Positions 1 to 12,994 of a DNA stretch of 64,000 bases are shown here, one piece after another; positions within the stretch are counted from its first letter, which is position 1; each line of letters opens with the position of its first letter. Origin of the DNA: Morinoia aosen. Lineage: Eukaryota > Arthropoda > Malacostraca > Amphipoda > Talitridae. The stretch covers positions 15,596,484 to 15,660,483 of the forward strand of contig CM059579.1 of the NCBI GenBank assembly GCA_030386875.1, in the 5' to 3' direction. Both the position numbers and the translations under genes were made by a program. The notes beneath the pieces are model-generated. The model ran no database searches and was not told the DNA's origin. It was given only the letters and a program-made list of their open reading frames with translations.

Positions 1-362
1 TTTGTTAAAATTTACTCATTCACACAAAATGATCACATTTATACTCACCAATTTTGCTCAAAATTATAGCCTATATACAATTTAGTATCTTCACTCAAAA
101 TACCTATTTTAAATATCCTCGCGTAAAATCATCACCTTCACATGAAATAATTACGTTCACATACAATCCTTCCATCCTCACAAAATAATTACCTGCCCAC
201 AAGACAACCACTTCCTCGCAAAATTAAAAACAACCACGTAAAGTGGGACGCTCCTCCCTAAATTATAACTTTCACCCAGAACAATAACCTTCGCACAAAA
301 TAATTACATCAACTTAATCCCTTCACTGGCCTCAAGAAATTATTTTCTCCCTGTAAAACTGA
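1..362. repeat. Decayed ~20-bp minisatellite
   Basis: A motif close to CCTTCACACAAAATAATTAC recurs every 18-22 bases with many substitutions and small indels. The clearest copies lie near 130-200 and 285-310. The array runs off the left edge, so its true length is unknown. It has no reading frame. Confidence 0.6.
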
Positions 363-2490
363 ACGACGGAAACGTACTCGAGTCAAATTAAAGGAGCTAA
401 ATTCCTGAGCGGCTTCCAGCTTCGTGATGAGGTCAAGAGGAACCGCGAGGAATTCTTGCTATTGATCAAAGAAAATCTCGTATTAAAAACCGACGTCAGT
501 GAAAAAAGCTATATCCGCAAAAATTAAGAATGAAACGCATTAAGATAGAGTGACTTTATTTTTACGACCTACCTTTAACTGTAAGAAATAGTTGATTGTC
601 ATGTAGAGTTGAATTTATATGAAGATTTTTAGTGAAATGCTTCTAACTATCTGAAAAAAAAGGATTGGAATTCACAGCTACATTTATCAATGGGCCAAAT
701 ATACTTGGTAAATTACTAAACATTATGTCATCATGTTTGTATCGATGCTAGGTTATGCTATTGGGAAGATTATCATCGTGAAGTCTCTTGCATCAAATTG
801 CATGACCCGAAAAAGTAATATAAAAAATAAGGAAGTACCATTAAACCAAAAATCGCATCCTACTCAGTATAAAGCGTACGGTGAAAACTGTTTTAATCTG
901 CATCATGTAATGTTTTGTTAAAGTTAAGATTTTTCCCAGCTGTGTTATTTTGAGTGAAAAAATTAGGATATGAGAATAAAATTTTTGATTGCACTCAGTG
1001 CATGCGAAGTACGAGACTTTTTTTATACCCTGCCAAACATCATTGTTTTTAATGGAACAGCAGCGCTCAGCATTTCCTTGTCCTTGACTCGTTGCAAGCC
1101 AACACTTCTTGAAACTGGGTGCAAGTAGATGAAAACCATAAGATTCAGGTATGAACTAAAGTGATAAAACCCACCACTTCGTTCTGTTGTGTTATTACTT
1201 TGAAAAGAAGAACCATTAATCAACCTCTTGTTATCAGAGAAATCGAGCTACAGAACTAGTTTGTTGAAGTTTTCGTTTCTACTTTATTTGCCACTACGCC
1301 AAATTCTGTCGCTCGGTCTCACTCAGAAGAATGTTTAACTCGTCTTACGGTGAGGAATTTGTGAAGTTCTCGCCTTGAGAGGGAATTTCAAATTGTTAGC
1401 ATTTTGAAGTTCATGATTGCTTTCAAAACGAGTCTGTTACTCGTGATATTGTTCCTTCACCTTACGGTTAGACTTATATCAATCAAGACATTTTGTGAAT
1501 ATTTATTATCGCAAAGGAGTTGTTAACAAATTTTCCATTTGTAAAATTAGTAATACCACCTACACTATTTTCATTCCCCTTACCCCGTCGAAGATATTAA
1601 AATGCTCATTTAGGTAGTATCATTTTTGTTTGTAAATATAAGAGTTCATTTACGTATTGTATGATTTCCATATGATTTTATACGATTTTATTTAAATAAA
1701 ACAAATGAAGTCTGTGATATCACTGTTTACATGGATTACACATGTTCGTACAGGTGTCTTGGCTCTTTTAGACGCTAGGCAGTGCACTGCAACGGCCAGT
1801 TGAAAAAAATCACCAAGTCAATGTTAAGGAATATAATTAGATAGCTGGCTAAAAATATTTATAAAAAATAAGCACTGCATTAATGCCCAGTGTAAATGAT
1901 AAACGTCAACATATCCTACATCAACCTCGGAAAATACTAACGATGAGTTTTTGTGCCATTTTCTCTTTTTATTGTAATTTCTCCCATTTGTGTGATGAAT
2001 TTAGTAATTAGATAATATACAGGGAGGCCGGCACTTTGTTGAACAAACTTGAAGATAAAGTTCTAACCGTTGAAATACGCACTATTTTATGAATAACCGT
2101 ATGGTCAGAAATGCTGCCAAACCCACAAAACTTACTTCCAGATTTTCAAATTTTCAATGATGAGACTATCTCCCAAGTCAATTGACGCTTTCATCTAATT
2201 CAGCCCATCACGTTTCAGACATGCAGCTTAAATTCGGATCTGTTTCTGATGGTCTATCCAAAGTATTTTTATTCAAAACCGCTTGACATTTTTTCACAAA
2301 CGTTCGCCATTGAATTCTTTCAATTTCTCGTGCATCTAAAGCCGGCGTTGAACTGATACATTCACAGTTCTCAGATCAATAAAAATTATCTGATTCAAAA
2401 CGATTCTATTTTCAGAGTCTTAAACCTGGTATAGAATGGCTTATACTGCACCAAGTCTTCCTTCCTTGACTGATTGATTCAGCATCTCCG
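363..2490. other. No gene seen
   Basis: AT-rich sequence with only short chance ORFs (62 and 66 codons near 0.73 and 1.2 kb) that show no recognisable domain and no splice or start context. Nothing else is supported. Confidence 0.5.
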
Positions 2491-2513
2491 AATAAAAGAG
2501 GCTGGAGAACGAA

Positions 2514-2781
2514 ATGACAGTTTTCTCAACTGCTCGAAATATTACTCTCGCGGCTCAGCACTTACTTTCACCAGAAGCCGATAAATTGACCATTATTTCG
2601 GCCTCACAGGGCAATCAGGGAAGCGATGACGATCCCGGGAGGAACACCAGAGATGGGAGAAATATCTGCTGATGAATTGCAGGCTTATGGTGACTTTCTC
2701 TCAGCATCAGATGAGCTTCAGCTGGAAAACTATCAAAATAGGATTTTTAATAGGGAATGGTTGAAGTTTATGCCATTTTAA
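2514..2781 (+). pseudogene. Coding-like relic in two overlapping frames, unidentified
   Basis: Two short open frames overlap: 2514-2672 (52 codons, begins MTVFSTARNITLAAQHLL) and 2626-2781 (51 codons, begins MTIPGGTPEMGEISADEL). Both have balanced, acidic and polar composition unlike the surrounding AT-rich translation. Passing from the first to the second frame near 2635-2645 would give one uninterrupted peptide of about 90 residues, as expected if a single frameshift broke an old coding segment or exon. I do not recognise the family. A chance pair of ORFs is the alternative and cannot be excluded. Confidence 0.2.
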
Positions 2782-2789
2782 ATGCTAAG

Positions 2790-5110
2790 CTGACAGTTGA
2801 TGGTTATACTGTGATTGAATATCCTAAATTCTAAAGGTAATAATAGCTGTACAGAGGGTATGATTCATGAAATATCTTTAAGTGAACCAGGTCTCTCTAA
2901 TGAAAATTTAAAAATGGAATCATCGTGTAAAGTTAGCGTTTCTTGACGTTTATTTCATATGCTACGCTTTAAAATTGCTGCGCATACAAACACTTCATAT
3001 TATAAACTTTTTGGCGGTGATATGTATCTCGTAATCTCTACCAAAAAGTAGACGCTCAAGAAAAATCTGAAGATCTAATAGTCAACGAAACTTTTCCTCT
3101 ATTGAAACCTCGAATTTTATAGCTAACGTACAATGTCTGCGTAATTTTTTTGATGAAGTTCGCTCAACTTCAGGATGAATATAATACCAAAGGAAATGAC
3201 CTCATTATCCAGGGATCAACATCACCTGCGCCCGTTTGGGCACGTCGAGACATGGCTTCCTGCTACGTAATGCCATCTCAGAGCTCCAAAATGATTCAAT
3301 TGAGCCGGAAAATGAGAATGATCATTGTAATTAGGCTGAGACTGAAATTGTCGACAAAATTACCCAAAATATAACAGCATCTCAATACTAATAAGAAGAT
3401 AGTTAATGGAATTTAAATCACATTGTTTTTCCGATGCAAATGCACGAAAAAATAAATAATCATAGCAAACAATTCAATTTTCGAGGAATTGAATGCAGTG
3501 CATAAAAATTCCGTATCTTTTATTTGGAGACCTCCACTAGGGTTTTTTCACTGAAGGTCATTAGAAACTCATGTCCGGGACAACTACAGCATTTAACGCA
3601 TTTTTTACCAAGGGAAATCGTAATGCAGAAGCGAGCACGACCCGACGACAATAGCATTAAAAATATTCCTTGAGAATGATACAAATAGCTAGTTAAGGTA
3701 CCATTTGATAGTGCTCAAAATTTTCATTAGTGTGCCACTTTAAATCGTTAGATTTTAGTATTACATGCAATATGTTTCATTCATCTCCTACTTTAGGTGT
3801 GTAAACGCCACCAATGCTGAGGATTTGTTATTTTTTGTTTTCTCAATATGATTGCTTAAATTCTTTAAAGTAAAGTTATTGCATCTTGAATTAGTGATGA
3901 ACAACCGCCAGTGTTAAGACGCAACAGGCTATTGAGAACAATAATTTTGCCTTTGATGTGACGTGTCATCTAGAATTTATAAATTAAAATTGTTAGCCGC
4001 GCTTCTGACTGTTACGGTCTCTGGTCGGCCGTCAATTTTCTGGTCATTACTGAGATAAATATTACAGAGAACATCGTCTGTGGCATGTTTTTTTCTAATC
4101 GCGTTAAATTCCCCATGTGTAATACGGAGATGAAGGTATGGATAAAATTTTACCCTCATGTAATGAAATATTGAATCTTCAGCTTGAATTTTTGACTACG
4201 TCGTCCGCTGGAACTGAACAACCGAACAACGTTAGGCAACGTTATATTTGTGTGGGCAACGGCATGGTCGGAGTTAACACTTCACAGCACGGTGTGTCGA
4301 ATAAGACACATAGCGAATTTTTCCGTGTGTACAAAAAATCAATTGAGAAAAATGCATTTCTACATTTTTTACCTCTATTGAGACATACTGTGCATAAAAT
4401 AAACTCGTATGGTTTTTGTTCGGTACATTAATCTGTGCTCTGGGAGCGACACTTCGCTGCTACTCCTGTGGACATAGATTGACAGAACTCGGATGGATGC
4501 GTGACGTTGAAAGCTACTTTCCGAAACAAATACTGGAGAATTTAATTATAACGTTAGTGAAGGAAAGTTTGCAACTAGTGGACATGAATCGTTGAAGCAA
4601 AGTCTGGCTGAAAACGCACTTCATCAAAAGTTACTCCAATAATATAAAAGCAGTGCCATGGCAGTAATGTATGGCTGTGATTACACAATAATGGTAAAAT
4701 TCCTAGGTGGGTCAAAAAAGATTACATCTGATGGACGTACACTTCATGAGCTCGTATAGATATTTTTACATACGAAAATCAAGATAAAATGAATCAAACT
4801 AATTTATGGTAAAAACTTATTTGATTTAGCGAAGATTTCGAACATATTTATTGAAAGATAAGTTTAGAATACTTGGCTTTTTGTGTGACAGTTAGAGTGT
4901 ATCAAGGAACAAGGATCTACACGGCAGGGCTTCTTCTAAATTCTTGGAGAAATGATCTTTTAAATTAAGAAAATCATTATTATGATGGCAAAATCAACAG
5001 GTGGTGATGCGAAAATGATCAAGCTATAGTTTCGAGAGACAGCTCAGCAACTGCAACATAATTACAATCGATCTCAAATTGTGCAACTGCAGGAATGAAA
5101 TATTGCAGTC
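2790..5110. other. No gene seen
   Basis: Only short ORFs of low-complexity or AT-driven composition (for example 4138-4431, 97 codons, and 3150-3374). No domain, splice signal or long repeat could be supported. Confidence 0.45.
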
Positions 5111-5117
5111 GCTAACA

Positions 5118-5488
5118 TTGGTACATTGGTAATGATTTAATTCAATGTTTTGCCGTTTGCAAAGTCTAACTACAAATAAAATAGCAAGGATAGTCACTTT
5201 TAAAATAGATATTAATGATGCCCAATCTTCCTTCCTTCTTCCTCATTCTTCCTTCAAATGCAAATTTCCTGTCAGCAATTACAAATGTTATTCATATGTG
5301 TGTATATTTTTTTTGCTTGTCTGTAAAAAATCTCTTGTATTTTCTCAGATGCTGAAGATGACCCTTGTGGTCGAAACGTTCATTTTCTCGTTTATATTTT
5401 TAGTGCTGACCTATTAAACTCTCTAATAAACAATGTCTATTTTAAAAGTGACTATACTTGCTATTTTATTTGTAGTTGGTACATTGGT
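5118..5488 (+). mobile_element. Short Penelope-like insertion with 13-bp target duplication
   Basis: The 13-mer TTGGTACATTGGT occurs identically at 5118-5130 and 5476-5488 and reads as a target-site duplication around a 345-bp insert (5131-5475). Inside are inverted repeats of 44 bp with two mismatches, at 5170-5213 and 5432-5475. The right copy ends exactly at the duplication, while the left copy lies 39 bp inside it. A hammerhead-like core is at 5352-5392 and an AATAAA at 5425-5430. Known Penelope-like elements combine asymmetric inverted repeats, variable duplications and hammerhead motifs in their terminal repeats, so I assign this as a short remnant of one. No reverse transcriptase is present. 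A foldback DNA element is the alternative. Confidence 0.5.
5346..5398 (+). ncRNA. Hammerhead ribozyme-like motif
   Basis: Core CTGAAGA at 5352-5358 fits CUGANGA. Stem II is GACC (5360-5363) with GGTC (5369-5372) and a 5-nt loop. GAA follows at 5373-5375. Stem III is ACG (5376-5378) with CGT (5389-5391), and the cleavage base would be T5392. Two defects suggest it is degenerate: an extra T at 5359 between the core and stem II, and a stem I of only about three weak pairs. Self-cleavage is not shown by the sequence. Confidence 0.4.
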
Positions 5489-5494
5489 TCTTTG

Positions 5495-8400
5495 TGCCTC
5501 AAGTCTTTCTGATTTTAGGCTGCAGGGAGCACACCTGGTGCAATTTTGTTACCCTTATTGAGTGGAAATTATTCGTCGTGCTCATATCAGAATGAAATAT
5601 TTTGAGTGCATCAACAGATACTTTTTCTCGATTATATTCTTGTCTTGATCTGCTTAATTAATTGAGTTTAATTATTTGCATTTCTTCCTTGTCAACAATA
5701 CAGTAAAATATTCTGACGTTCAAACCTCACCTCTTGAAAAATATAATTCTTAAGAAAAATCGAGGGAAGCTTATCTTGGATACAAACTGTTCTGAAGCAA
5801 ACTTTGTCTTGAATTCGAGATAACTCGAGGCATGCAGTTCATCTGGATATTTTTCACGTCACACGATGAGGCTGATATTTTGAATTATTCCTTTCATTGG
5901 TTTAATTGTTCATCCTACCATTATTGAATGATTGAGGCACCTTCATTACTCAAATGACGTCCCTTCATATGACCTAAGCCTTAATAAAATATTTCATTAA
6001 AAAAACTGACTGACGCCTAATGTAATTCCAAAAAGGAGGATTTTTATGCTGATGATGGACCTGCACACGCCATATTTGCTACTGAACCTTGAACGAGAAG
6101 AGATGTATTCACAACGCGACATACACTCACAAATAATTGAGGTGAAGGTTTACTTTTAAACTAATTCTCACTTCATACTTCCAAGTTTATTTTATAGACA
6201 TTTTAAACGATATTTCCACGAGTATCTCATCTTCTTACCAAGGCGAAAGCTGAGGACGTGGCCGCAGGGAGCTAAATATTATTTACTCGATAGTCCAAAA
6301 CTGGCTCTTTTCTCCTGGTAACTGGACTCCAACTCTCCCTTACGGCCATTGGTGAGCACAAGATGCACAAACAAGTCCTTTGGGGAAGCACAATCATACG
6401 ACACGGAGTCGTTTTGAGACTAAATCTTGGCGCGAAAGATCTATAAGATTAGAAGCTCACGTTGCAGAATTAGAAGACTATTAATTTGTTGGCGTAGATG
6501 AAGGAATGTGGGTATTTGGCAGTAAAAAATCCTGATTTTTTATAACCTTGCAGCTTTTCCACCGCCTGTTAATATTTAGCCTTTTGTGTTCAGTTGTGTA
6601 ATGCACTGTAGAACTCGCCGTGTAAACATGAGAGCAATCAACCGTCAGCATTTTACATTATTAATTCGAATACCTTTCATCATTCTAGAGTTAAATACAC
6701 TGAAATAAGACGCAATGGGAAATTAGCTAGAGAAAGATTTATTAAGCAGGTGTATTATCTCCCTTTTGACGCGAAATAGTTTGTCGGATAGAAGGAACTC
6801 ACCAGTAGATTTGGAAAATTTATTAACCATCATATGCATGTGTATTGCTCTTTCAAAAGGCTGATCAAGTTATTGGGGGAGAATATTTTGAAACAAATAC
6901 ATAGATTTCTTATAATAGATTTCAAAATCCTTTGGAGATTTAGAGAATTCACGCAACGTTACTAACCAGATTTTTCTTTCAAGAAAATGATCACAGAAAT
7001 ATTTAAAAAAGTTGTGAAAGAAAATCAATCATTCTCCGGAATTTTGGAAACAAAGAGAGTCCGTCCAAAGTAAAATCATTTCTTGCTCGGAGAAATACCG
7101 CAGTTGTTGTACGAATGCCCATTGTAGGACTTTCTGAAAAGCTTTTGTGTGCAACCAAAGTTTTGCCCTCCTATGGAAATAGTTTCCTGAACGGAGCCAA
7201 TGTTATTTCTTTGATGATGGAAAAGAACTTGAATCGTTCTTCTTCAAATAAATCGAAAGTTTTTATGAGTTAATGACTATAAGAAGAAATTTAAATTGAG
7301 AGCATACCTACTTTTTTTTACGAGGATATGTGAGACCACATTTACAATCATAATATTTACGTAATACTAGGCGGGATATTCTCACGAAAGTTTTCTCGTG
7401 AAACTAAGCACGTTTCCGATTCATTTTGTAAGCCAGTAGAAACTACCTTGAGTATGTATTATTTGCTTTAAAAATAATCATTTAAAATTTTGATCATAGT
7501 TCTACTAATCTGATTTGCTTGTGTAAGCTATTTCAAATTCTTTTGGGTAATGATTTAATTATTGTGTAATCAATATCGAATTACTAATTGTTTTAAAAAC
7601 TCTCCTGAGAAACACTTTTCTAATCAAGATTTCCAATTTATATAATACTTGTAGTAGCTTCACAAGTCTCCTGCATTTGTGAATAACACCCACACAAGGT
7701 TCACAGGGGTCAAGTTTTGTGACATGAACATAAGGACCATTCCTTCAATTGTTAAAAATTGAATCTTCAATATTGTTCAAAACTGAAGCCAAAAAAATAA
7801 CTTTCGGTAAAATTCATCGTAACGAGTTGAGTAGAGGCACTTGCTTTGCTCGCAGCTCGAATGAATGCATTCTCAGGTGTGAGATAAAAAAATATTCTTT
7901 GAATCGCTCCCGTCACAACACCTTAACTTCTCAGGCGCACTTCATAATAAGGCAACGTCTCTAAAAGTTGGATGTACTAAAAAAACTATAATCGCATTTT
8001 TACCAAGAATGTATTAAAAAGCAGCGATAGTTACGTATAACTTTAGCGTCTGTTTTAACTCTGTCTCGATGTATTTTCATAATGCTGCTGGCGATTTTCA
8101 TAGTGCTGCTGACCGACCTGTGGTCACAAACTCAGTTTTCATAATCAAATGTCATGATGGCACGACGCAGGTAATGTTTGCTGTCATCAAATTTCACTCA
8201 CCAAAATTTTATCTTAAATTTAAGCTGAAAATTGAAATATATTTTAGCCATCGCGCTCAACGTGTTAATTATAGACAATTATTGTTAATAAAAAAATATT
8301 ATCAGAATGAAGGTGTGCTTTGCACCCCTGGGAATTAATTTCTTTCATAGGAAAGGTTACTTATGTTAGGTTTAGATCCAGGGGAATGCTAAAACTAAGT

Positions 8401-9460
8401 TTGAATTCAATACATTTCCCAGCTCTGATTATCAATACGATGACGGACTTTAGACATGCAATTGGGCTTGTAGTCACTTGAACTCGTTATATTCGAAAAG
8501 AAAATATCAAGTTAAGAGCCATGCGTTACATCACAACCGAATCGAAGAGATCTTTGGTTATTTGAGCTGTGCGAAAACAGATATGATAATTTAAACGAGG
8601 TTGACGCACTTTATTAATTTTTTATCGTGTGTCACATTTAGATTGAATGCAAATTTGATACCTAAAGAGATTCACAGCATTGTTTGTTATTTTTAATCTG
8701 TAATCAAATTTTCCCATTGAACCTCACCATACACTAATGATTTTTTTTCAATGAAGTTCTCAATTAGGTGGTTTAACATAGTGGTGTGTAATTGGAATGA
8801 TAACTAATGATTTAATGAACGGCTGCTATTACGTACCGAGTTCACTTTTGCAAAAAGTTAAAGCACCGAAAATTCTGCTTGCAGGAGCTTAGAATTCAAC
8901 GAATCACAGGAAGCACAATTCATGTTTTCTTCGAGGGACAATATGTTAATGTCACTGCACTATTAACGTAGGTTTTTACATAGAGTTTACTTCACAATGA
9001 TACGTTTTTGAAAACTTTATACGCTTGGTGCATACGTTCTTGAAACGATTCCAGTATATACAGAATGTACAGTAGTATATTCTGACAATATTTATCGACC
9101 TAGAAAGAAATTGGTAAAATTTATTTACTGTGCAATAGTATCTAAAGGTCACCTAAGATTTGATTTGATAAATTTAATCATTAATATTGTTCCCATCAAG
9201 ACAAAAACTTTGTATTTAATGGTGAGATTTTGTATCTGTTTTTTGTTTGTCAGTTGTCTACCGCTATTTATGGATGAGGAGCAGTTCTGATATTTAATTT
9301 TATTACCCAGCCATTTTGGAACAGAGGTGACAACCGACCCATGTTTTTGTCTTTACTACATTCCATTTTTTACCATTCTAAAAATGTAACTATCTAATCT
9401 GTTGTACATATCTTTCATTTCTACGCAACCTCAAATAGTTTTCAGCAGCAAATATTCCTC
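5495..9460. other. No gene seen; one weak open stretch at 7007-7273
   Basis: Mostly AT-rich sequence without features. On the plus strand 7007-7273 is open for 88 codons (first ATG 7115) with mixed composition (RMPIVGLSEKLLC and so on), but it has no recognisable domain and no clear splice sites, so I do not call it a gene. Confidence 0.4.
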
Positions 9461-9464
9461 AAGA

Positions 9465-9472
9465 TATAAAAG
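9465..9472 (+). promoter_or_regulatory. Candidate TATA box
   Basis: A canonical TATAAAAG is followed by a locally GC-richer stretch (9475-9680). About 190 bp downstream a 27-codon frame begins MRPFVFEIFLAANFVRG, which looks like a signal peptide. No longer frame or splice donor joins it to a gene, and AT-rich DNA yields such boxes by chance. Confidence 0.2.
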
Positions 9473-9553
9473 CGAGGAACCCTGGATCGCCTTTTAGCAG
9501 AGCGTCCGAATCTTCAAGGGGTAATTTCGAGCGCTCACTGAAATCCAGTTACA

Positions 9554-9829
9554 TCAGAAGCATTTTGTCGCGTAACGCTGAAGTGACAGGCCAGGACTGG
9601 CCGCTATATTCCTCGTAACGACCCGTAATTCGGTCGTTCCCGGAATACATTTTGCGAGATGAGGCCATTTGTGTTTGAAATATTCTTGGCAGCGAATTTT
9701 GTGAGAGGCACCAAAAATGTTCATATTAAGGCTAAATAGAACCTTTCTACGAGTGAAGCATTCCTGAGAAATAGACGTCTGGAAAATGAAAGGAAAATTT
9801 TCGAGGAAAAGAACGCCACGTATCTCCAT
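9554..9829 (-). CDS. Hypothetical ORF, 91 aa, doubtful
   Basis: An uninterrupted frame of 91 codons in a patch of higher G+C than its flanks. The product (begins MEIRGVLFLENFPFIF) is basic with four cysteines and has no domain I recognise. The start lacks a distinctive context. The opposite strand carries the candidate TATA box at 9465, so the true strand of any transcript here is unclear. It may be an exon, a relic or chance. Confidence 0.15.
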   Translation of the reverse strand: MEIRGVLFLENFPFIFQTSISQECFTRRKVLFSLNMNIFGASHKIRCQEYFKHKWPHLAKCIPGTTELRVVTRNIAASPGLSLQRYATKCF

Positions 9830-9919
9830 GTTATAAAGAGATTCTGTGTTACGCCTTCTTCTCGCAGCATGGAAACTTGTGACAGCGTTCTTGAATATTT
9901 GACAGTTCGAAACATTTTA

Positions 9920-12550
9920 GCGCGTAAATGTTATAGAATTGCGAGATTCAGTCAGGCATAGCATTTAAATTTTCTTTTAACATGTGTGATTAATGCCTAT
10001 GAAATGAACAAAATATGCTATAGAAGTCATCGCTAAAAATTGATTAATTGTCAGTTTTGGTTCGCAAAATACAATTGTTCACTAATTGTTAAATAAGTTT
10101 TTCCATCACCATGTAACTTTCAAATGATTTAGCCTTGAAATTCATGAGTTGAGCTTTGCAGATTCACGAAGATCAAAGTCTTACGTTTCCAAGAATTTCG
10201 GCGTGTCGTCGACACAAAAGCGGCTTTAACAATTTCAGCCGCCGCAGTTTTCTGCTTTCCTTGAATTATTTTTCATTGTACACAATACTAACAATGCAAG
10301 ATTGTGACATTTCTAGGTCCTTTTCAAGCTTTTTGGTCCAAATTTGTTAATAATAAAACTATTATTCCGGACAACATGCTTTGATTTATTAGAACAACCA
10401 CAAATATACGGTAGATCTCTTGAAAATACCGTCGAAATTGAACTGGGAGGAGTTGCATTTTGTGATCAACGAAGTTTGCTTAGAGCACATAAGAGATAAG
10501 GAATAATTAATTACTATTTAATTTAAGAGCCCGAGTAAAACCCTCGAAATAAGCATACTTAAAGTTTTACAAATGTTAATTTAACTTTTCGCTGTAGACT
10601 TAAGCAAGTTACATCTGAGTTTTACGCATCGTCTGCCAACAATCAGTAGCCCGTAGGCATGCTATCATATACTTAACCTTTGTTATCATATACCTAACTT
10701 ATACCTTCAAGAAGTGATTTTAATGATTGGCAACGTTTGTGAAAAACAATTAAGGAGTCCATGCACGATAAATTTTGAGTCTTAATGCTATGTGTATGAG
10801 AGTAAAATATGATCTTATGAGAAACACCTTACGACTATTTTGGATTATCTTACTTCATTTTTGCTCTGAAAGTATTCAGTTGAAGCATGACACTTATCTT
10901 AGATTTTTATGCAATCTATTATAACACAAAGTATAGGGTATGATTTTTATAACAGAGTACGTTACAAAAACTTTCTTGAAGTGAACTGGACATGAATTTT
11001 GTGGTGGAAAGAAATTCAATTTCACGCTGATATTGTGTCCAACCCAAAAAAACAAAAACGTATTCCTTTCATCGCTTCAAATTAGAATATTAATTTGAAC
11101 TTTAATACTATTAATAATGAATTTCATAGCTGTCCACGTGATGCAAAAGCAGATTGTAACAGTGAGGATGGAAAGAGACTGAGTTCAATTCATGGCAATT
11201 GTGTGGCACATTTACCAGAACAAGCGTTTCCCTGATTGATGTTCGTGGATAATTTAGAAATCGAGTTAGGGACCAGAGAGACCCTCTTACACCTAGAGCG
11301 AACAATCTTATCATCCTAAATTAATGGCTGGGTAGCGTGCAATTGCAAGCAACTGTAGAATATTATATTTATAACAGGTCGATTCTTGGGGAATCTCTCG
11401 CGTAAGATGAAAAGAAGAACTAACGTTAAAAAGTGCACTAATATTGCGTACGCTTGGGAATATTAGAATTCTATTTTCAGGGATTAAATAGAAAAAATGA
11501 AGAAAGTCAAACTTAGAACACACAGGAAAGATCATAAATTATATAAACATACATCTATAAAAATCTAGATCCTAACCCTCATTGAAACATAAGTAGAACT
11601 GACACGTACCCTCACTCGCTTAACTACACAAACAAGCTCAGATACATACAACACATTTACTCAGGGTAACCTCACACACAGAGACGCGCGCTCACACTCA
11701 GTGCAGAATAAAGCCATTTTTGTCCTTAATTAATCTACTCACAAAATTTAGGGATTTAACTTCAAAAGTAAAATTCTGTTGGCGTATCTTTCGCCTGACC
11801 TGAATATCGACCTACATGCAGCTTTCATTTTTTCATAGTGGAGTGAGAAAAACACTAAGTTTATTAGTACCGTGGGGTTACTGGACAGATCATTCAATTT
11901 AATTCAAAATGTGTTCGTAAAAATAAATCAGTTAAAATTCAGTTTATTAGAACTAGAATATATTAACCAGTGGTGCCAATTTTTTAAAGAGAGGACCGTA
12001 TACTCTAAAGATATTTCTTTGCTAAAAAGAAAACGAACGATGAAATTAAATTTAAAAATACCTCATCCAAGTTACCAACTTGCTCTAGCGTGGCAAAATT
12101 ATGAAAAAAACATTCCTCAATAGACAACGTACTTAGAAAACCTAAACCAATAGACTTTAAGCGATTGCCTCCAGAGTTCTTTTTAGTACCAAGTTTCAAA
12201 TCTTCGATTCTCTGCCGGCTACTCAAACAATAAAGCCACCGCTGATACTTTCTTTCAGATTTTTCTTGGTAATAATTGAGCAGGGCAGTCTTTCGATTCG
12301 TCTCTCAACACCTTTGAAAAAAGTAGTTTGCAACGCTTCATAGTGCACATTTCTCAGTTTGAGTGGCCTGCACTGAAGAATGCAGGTCCAGTGCTGCTAG
12401 AACTTGAATTTCTTAAATCCTTCTTGACAACATATGACCTACTCATATGACAGGATATGAAATCAAACAGACTGTGCTCTTGACGCAAATAATTCCGACG
12501 GGTATATCGACATTGCTATACGAAAAAATTGTAGATGTCCCAAGCTAAGC
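9920..12550. other. No gene seen
   Basis: AT-rich, with short chance ORFs only (10156-10350, 11111-11535 minus, 11872-12226 on both strands). None has recognisable composition or signals. Confidence 0.45.
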
Positions 12551-12556
12551 GCACCT

Positions 12557-12906
12557 ATTAGAACGATAGAATGTTATTGTTAGAACTTTATTGTTATAAC
12601 GTTATTGTAAAAACGTAATTGTTAGAACGTTATTGTTAGAACGTTATTCCTAAAACGATATTGTAAGAATGATATTGTCAGAACGTTATTGTTAGAAAGT
12701 TATTGTTATTGTTAGAACGTTTTTGTTTGAACGATATTGTTAGAACGTTATTGTTGCAAAGTTAAAGTTAAAACGATATTGTTAGAACGTTATCGTTAAA
12801 ACGTTATTTTCAGAACGTTATTGTTATGATTTTATCGTTAGAATGTTATTGTTAAAATGTTATCGTTAAAACGTTATTGTTTGAACGTCTTTGTTAAAAT
12901 ATTAAA
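12557..12906. repeat. 14-bp minisatellite, about 24 copies
   Basis: Unit GTTATTGTTAGAAC, each unit junction forming the palindrome AACGTT. Copies differ by one to three bases (AACGATATT, AAAACG and AATGTT variants) and a few are one or two bases off phase. With a 14-bp unit no reading frame is kept, so a coding role is excluded. Confidence 0.85.
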
Positions 12907-12969
12907 TGTCGCAGCAAGCTACGAGCCGTAAAACTGGGGAGGAAAGGTCTCGTGCAGCGAGGTGTTGCA

Positions 12970-12990
12970 CTTCCAATAACTTATTGGAAG
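12970..12990. repeat. Perfect 21-bp palindrome
   Basis: A 10-bp perfect inverted repeat around a single central base, about 65 bp beyond the end of the 14-bp array. There is no T-run after it and no gene before it, so no terminator is implied. Confidence 0.7.
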
Positions 12991-12994
12991 TTTT

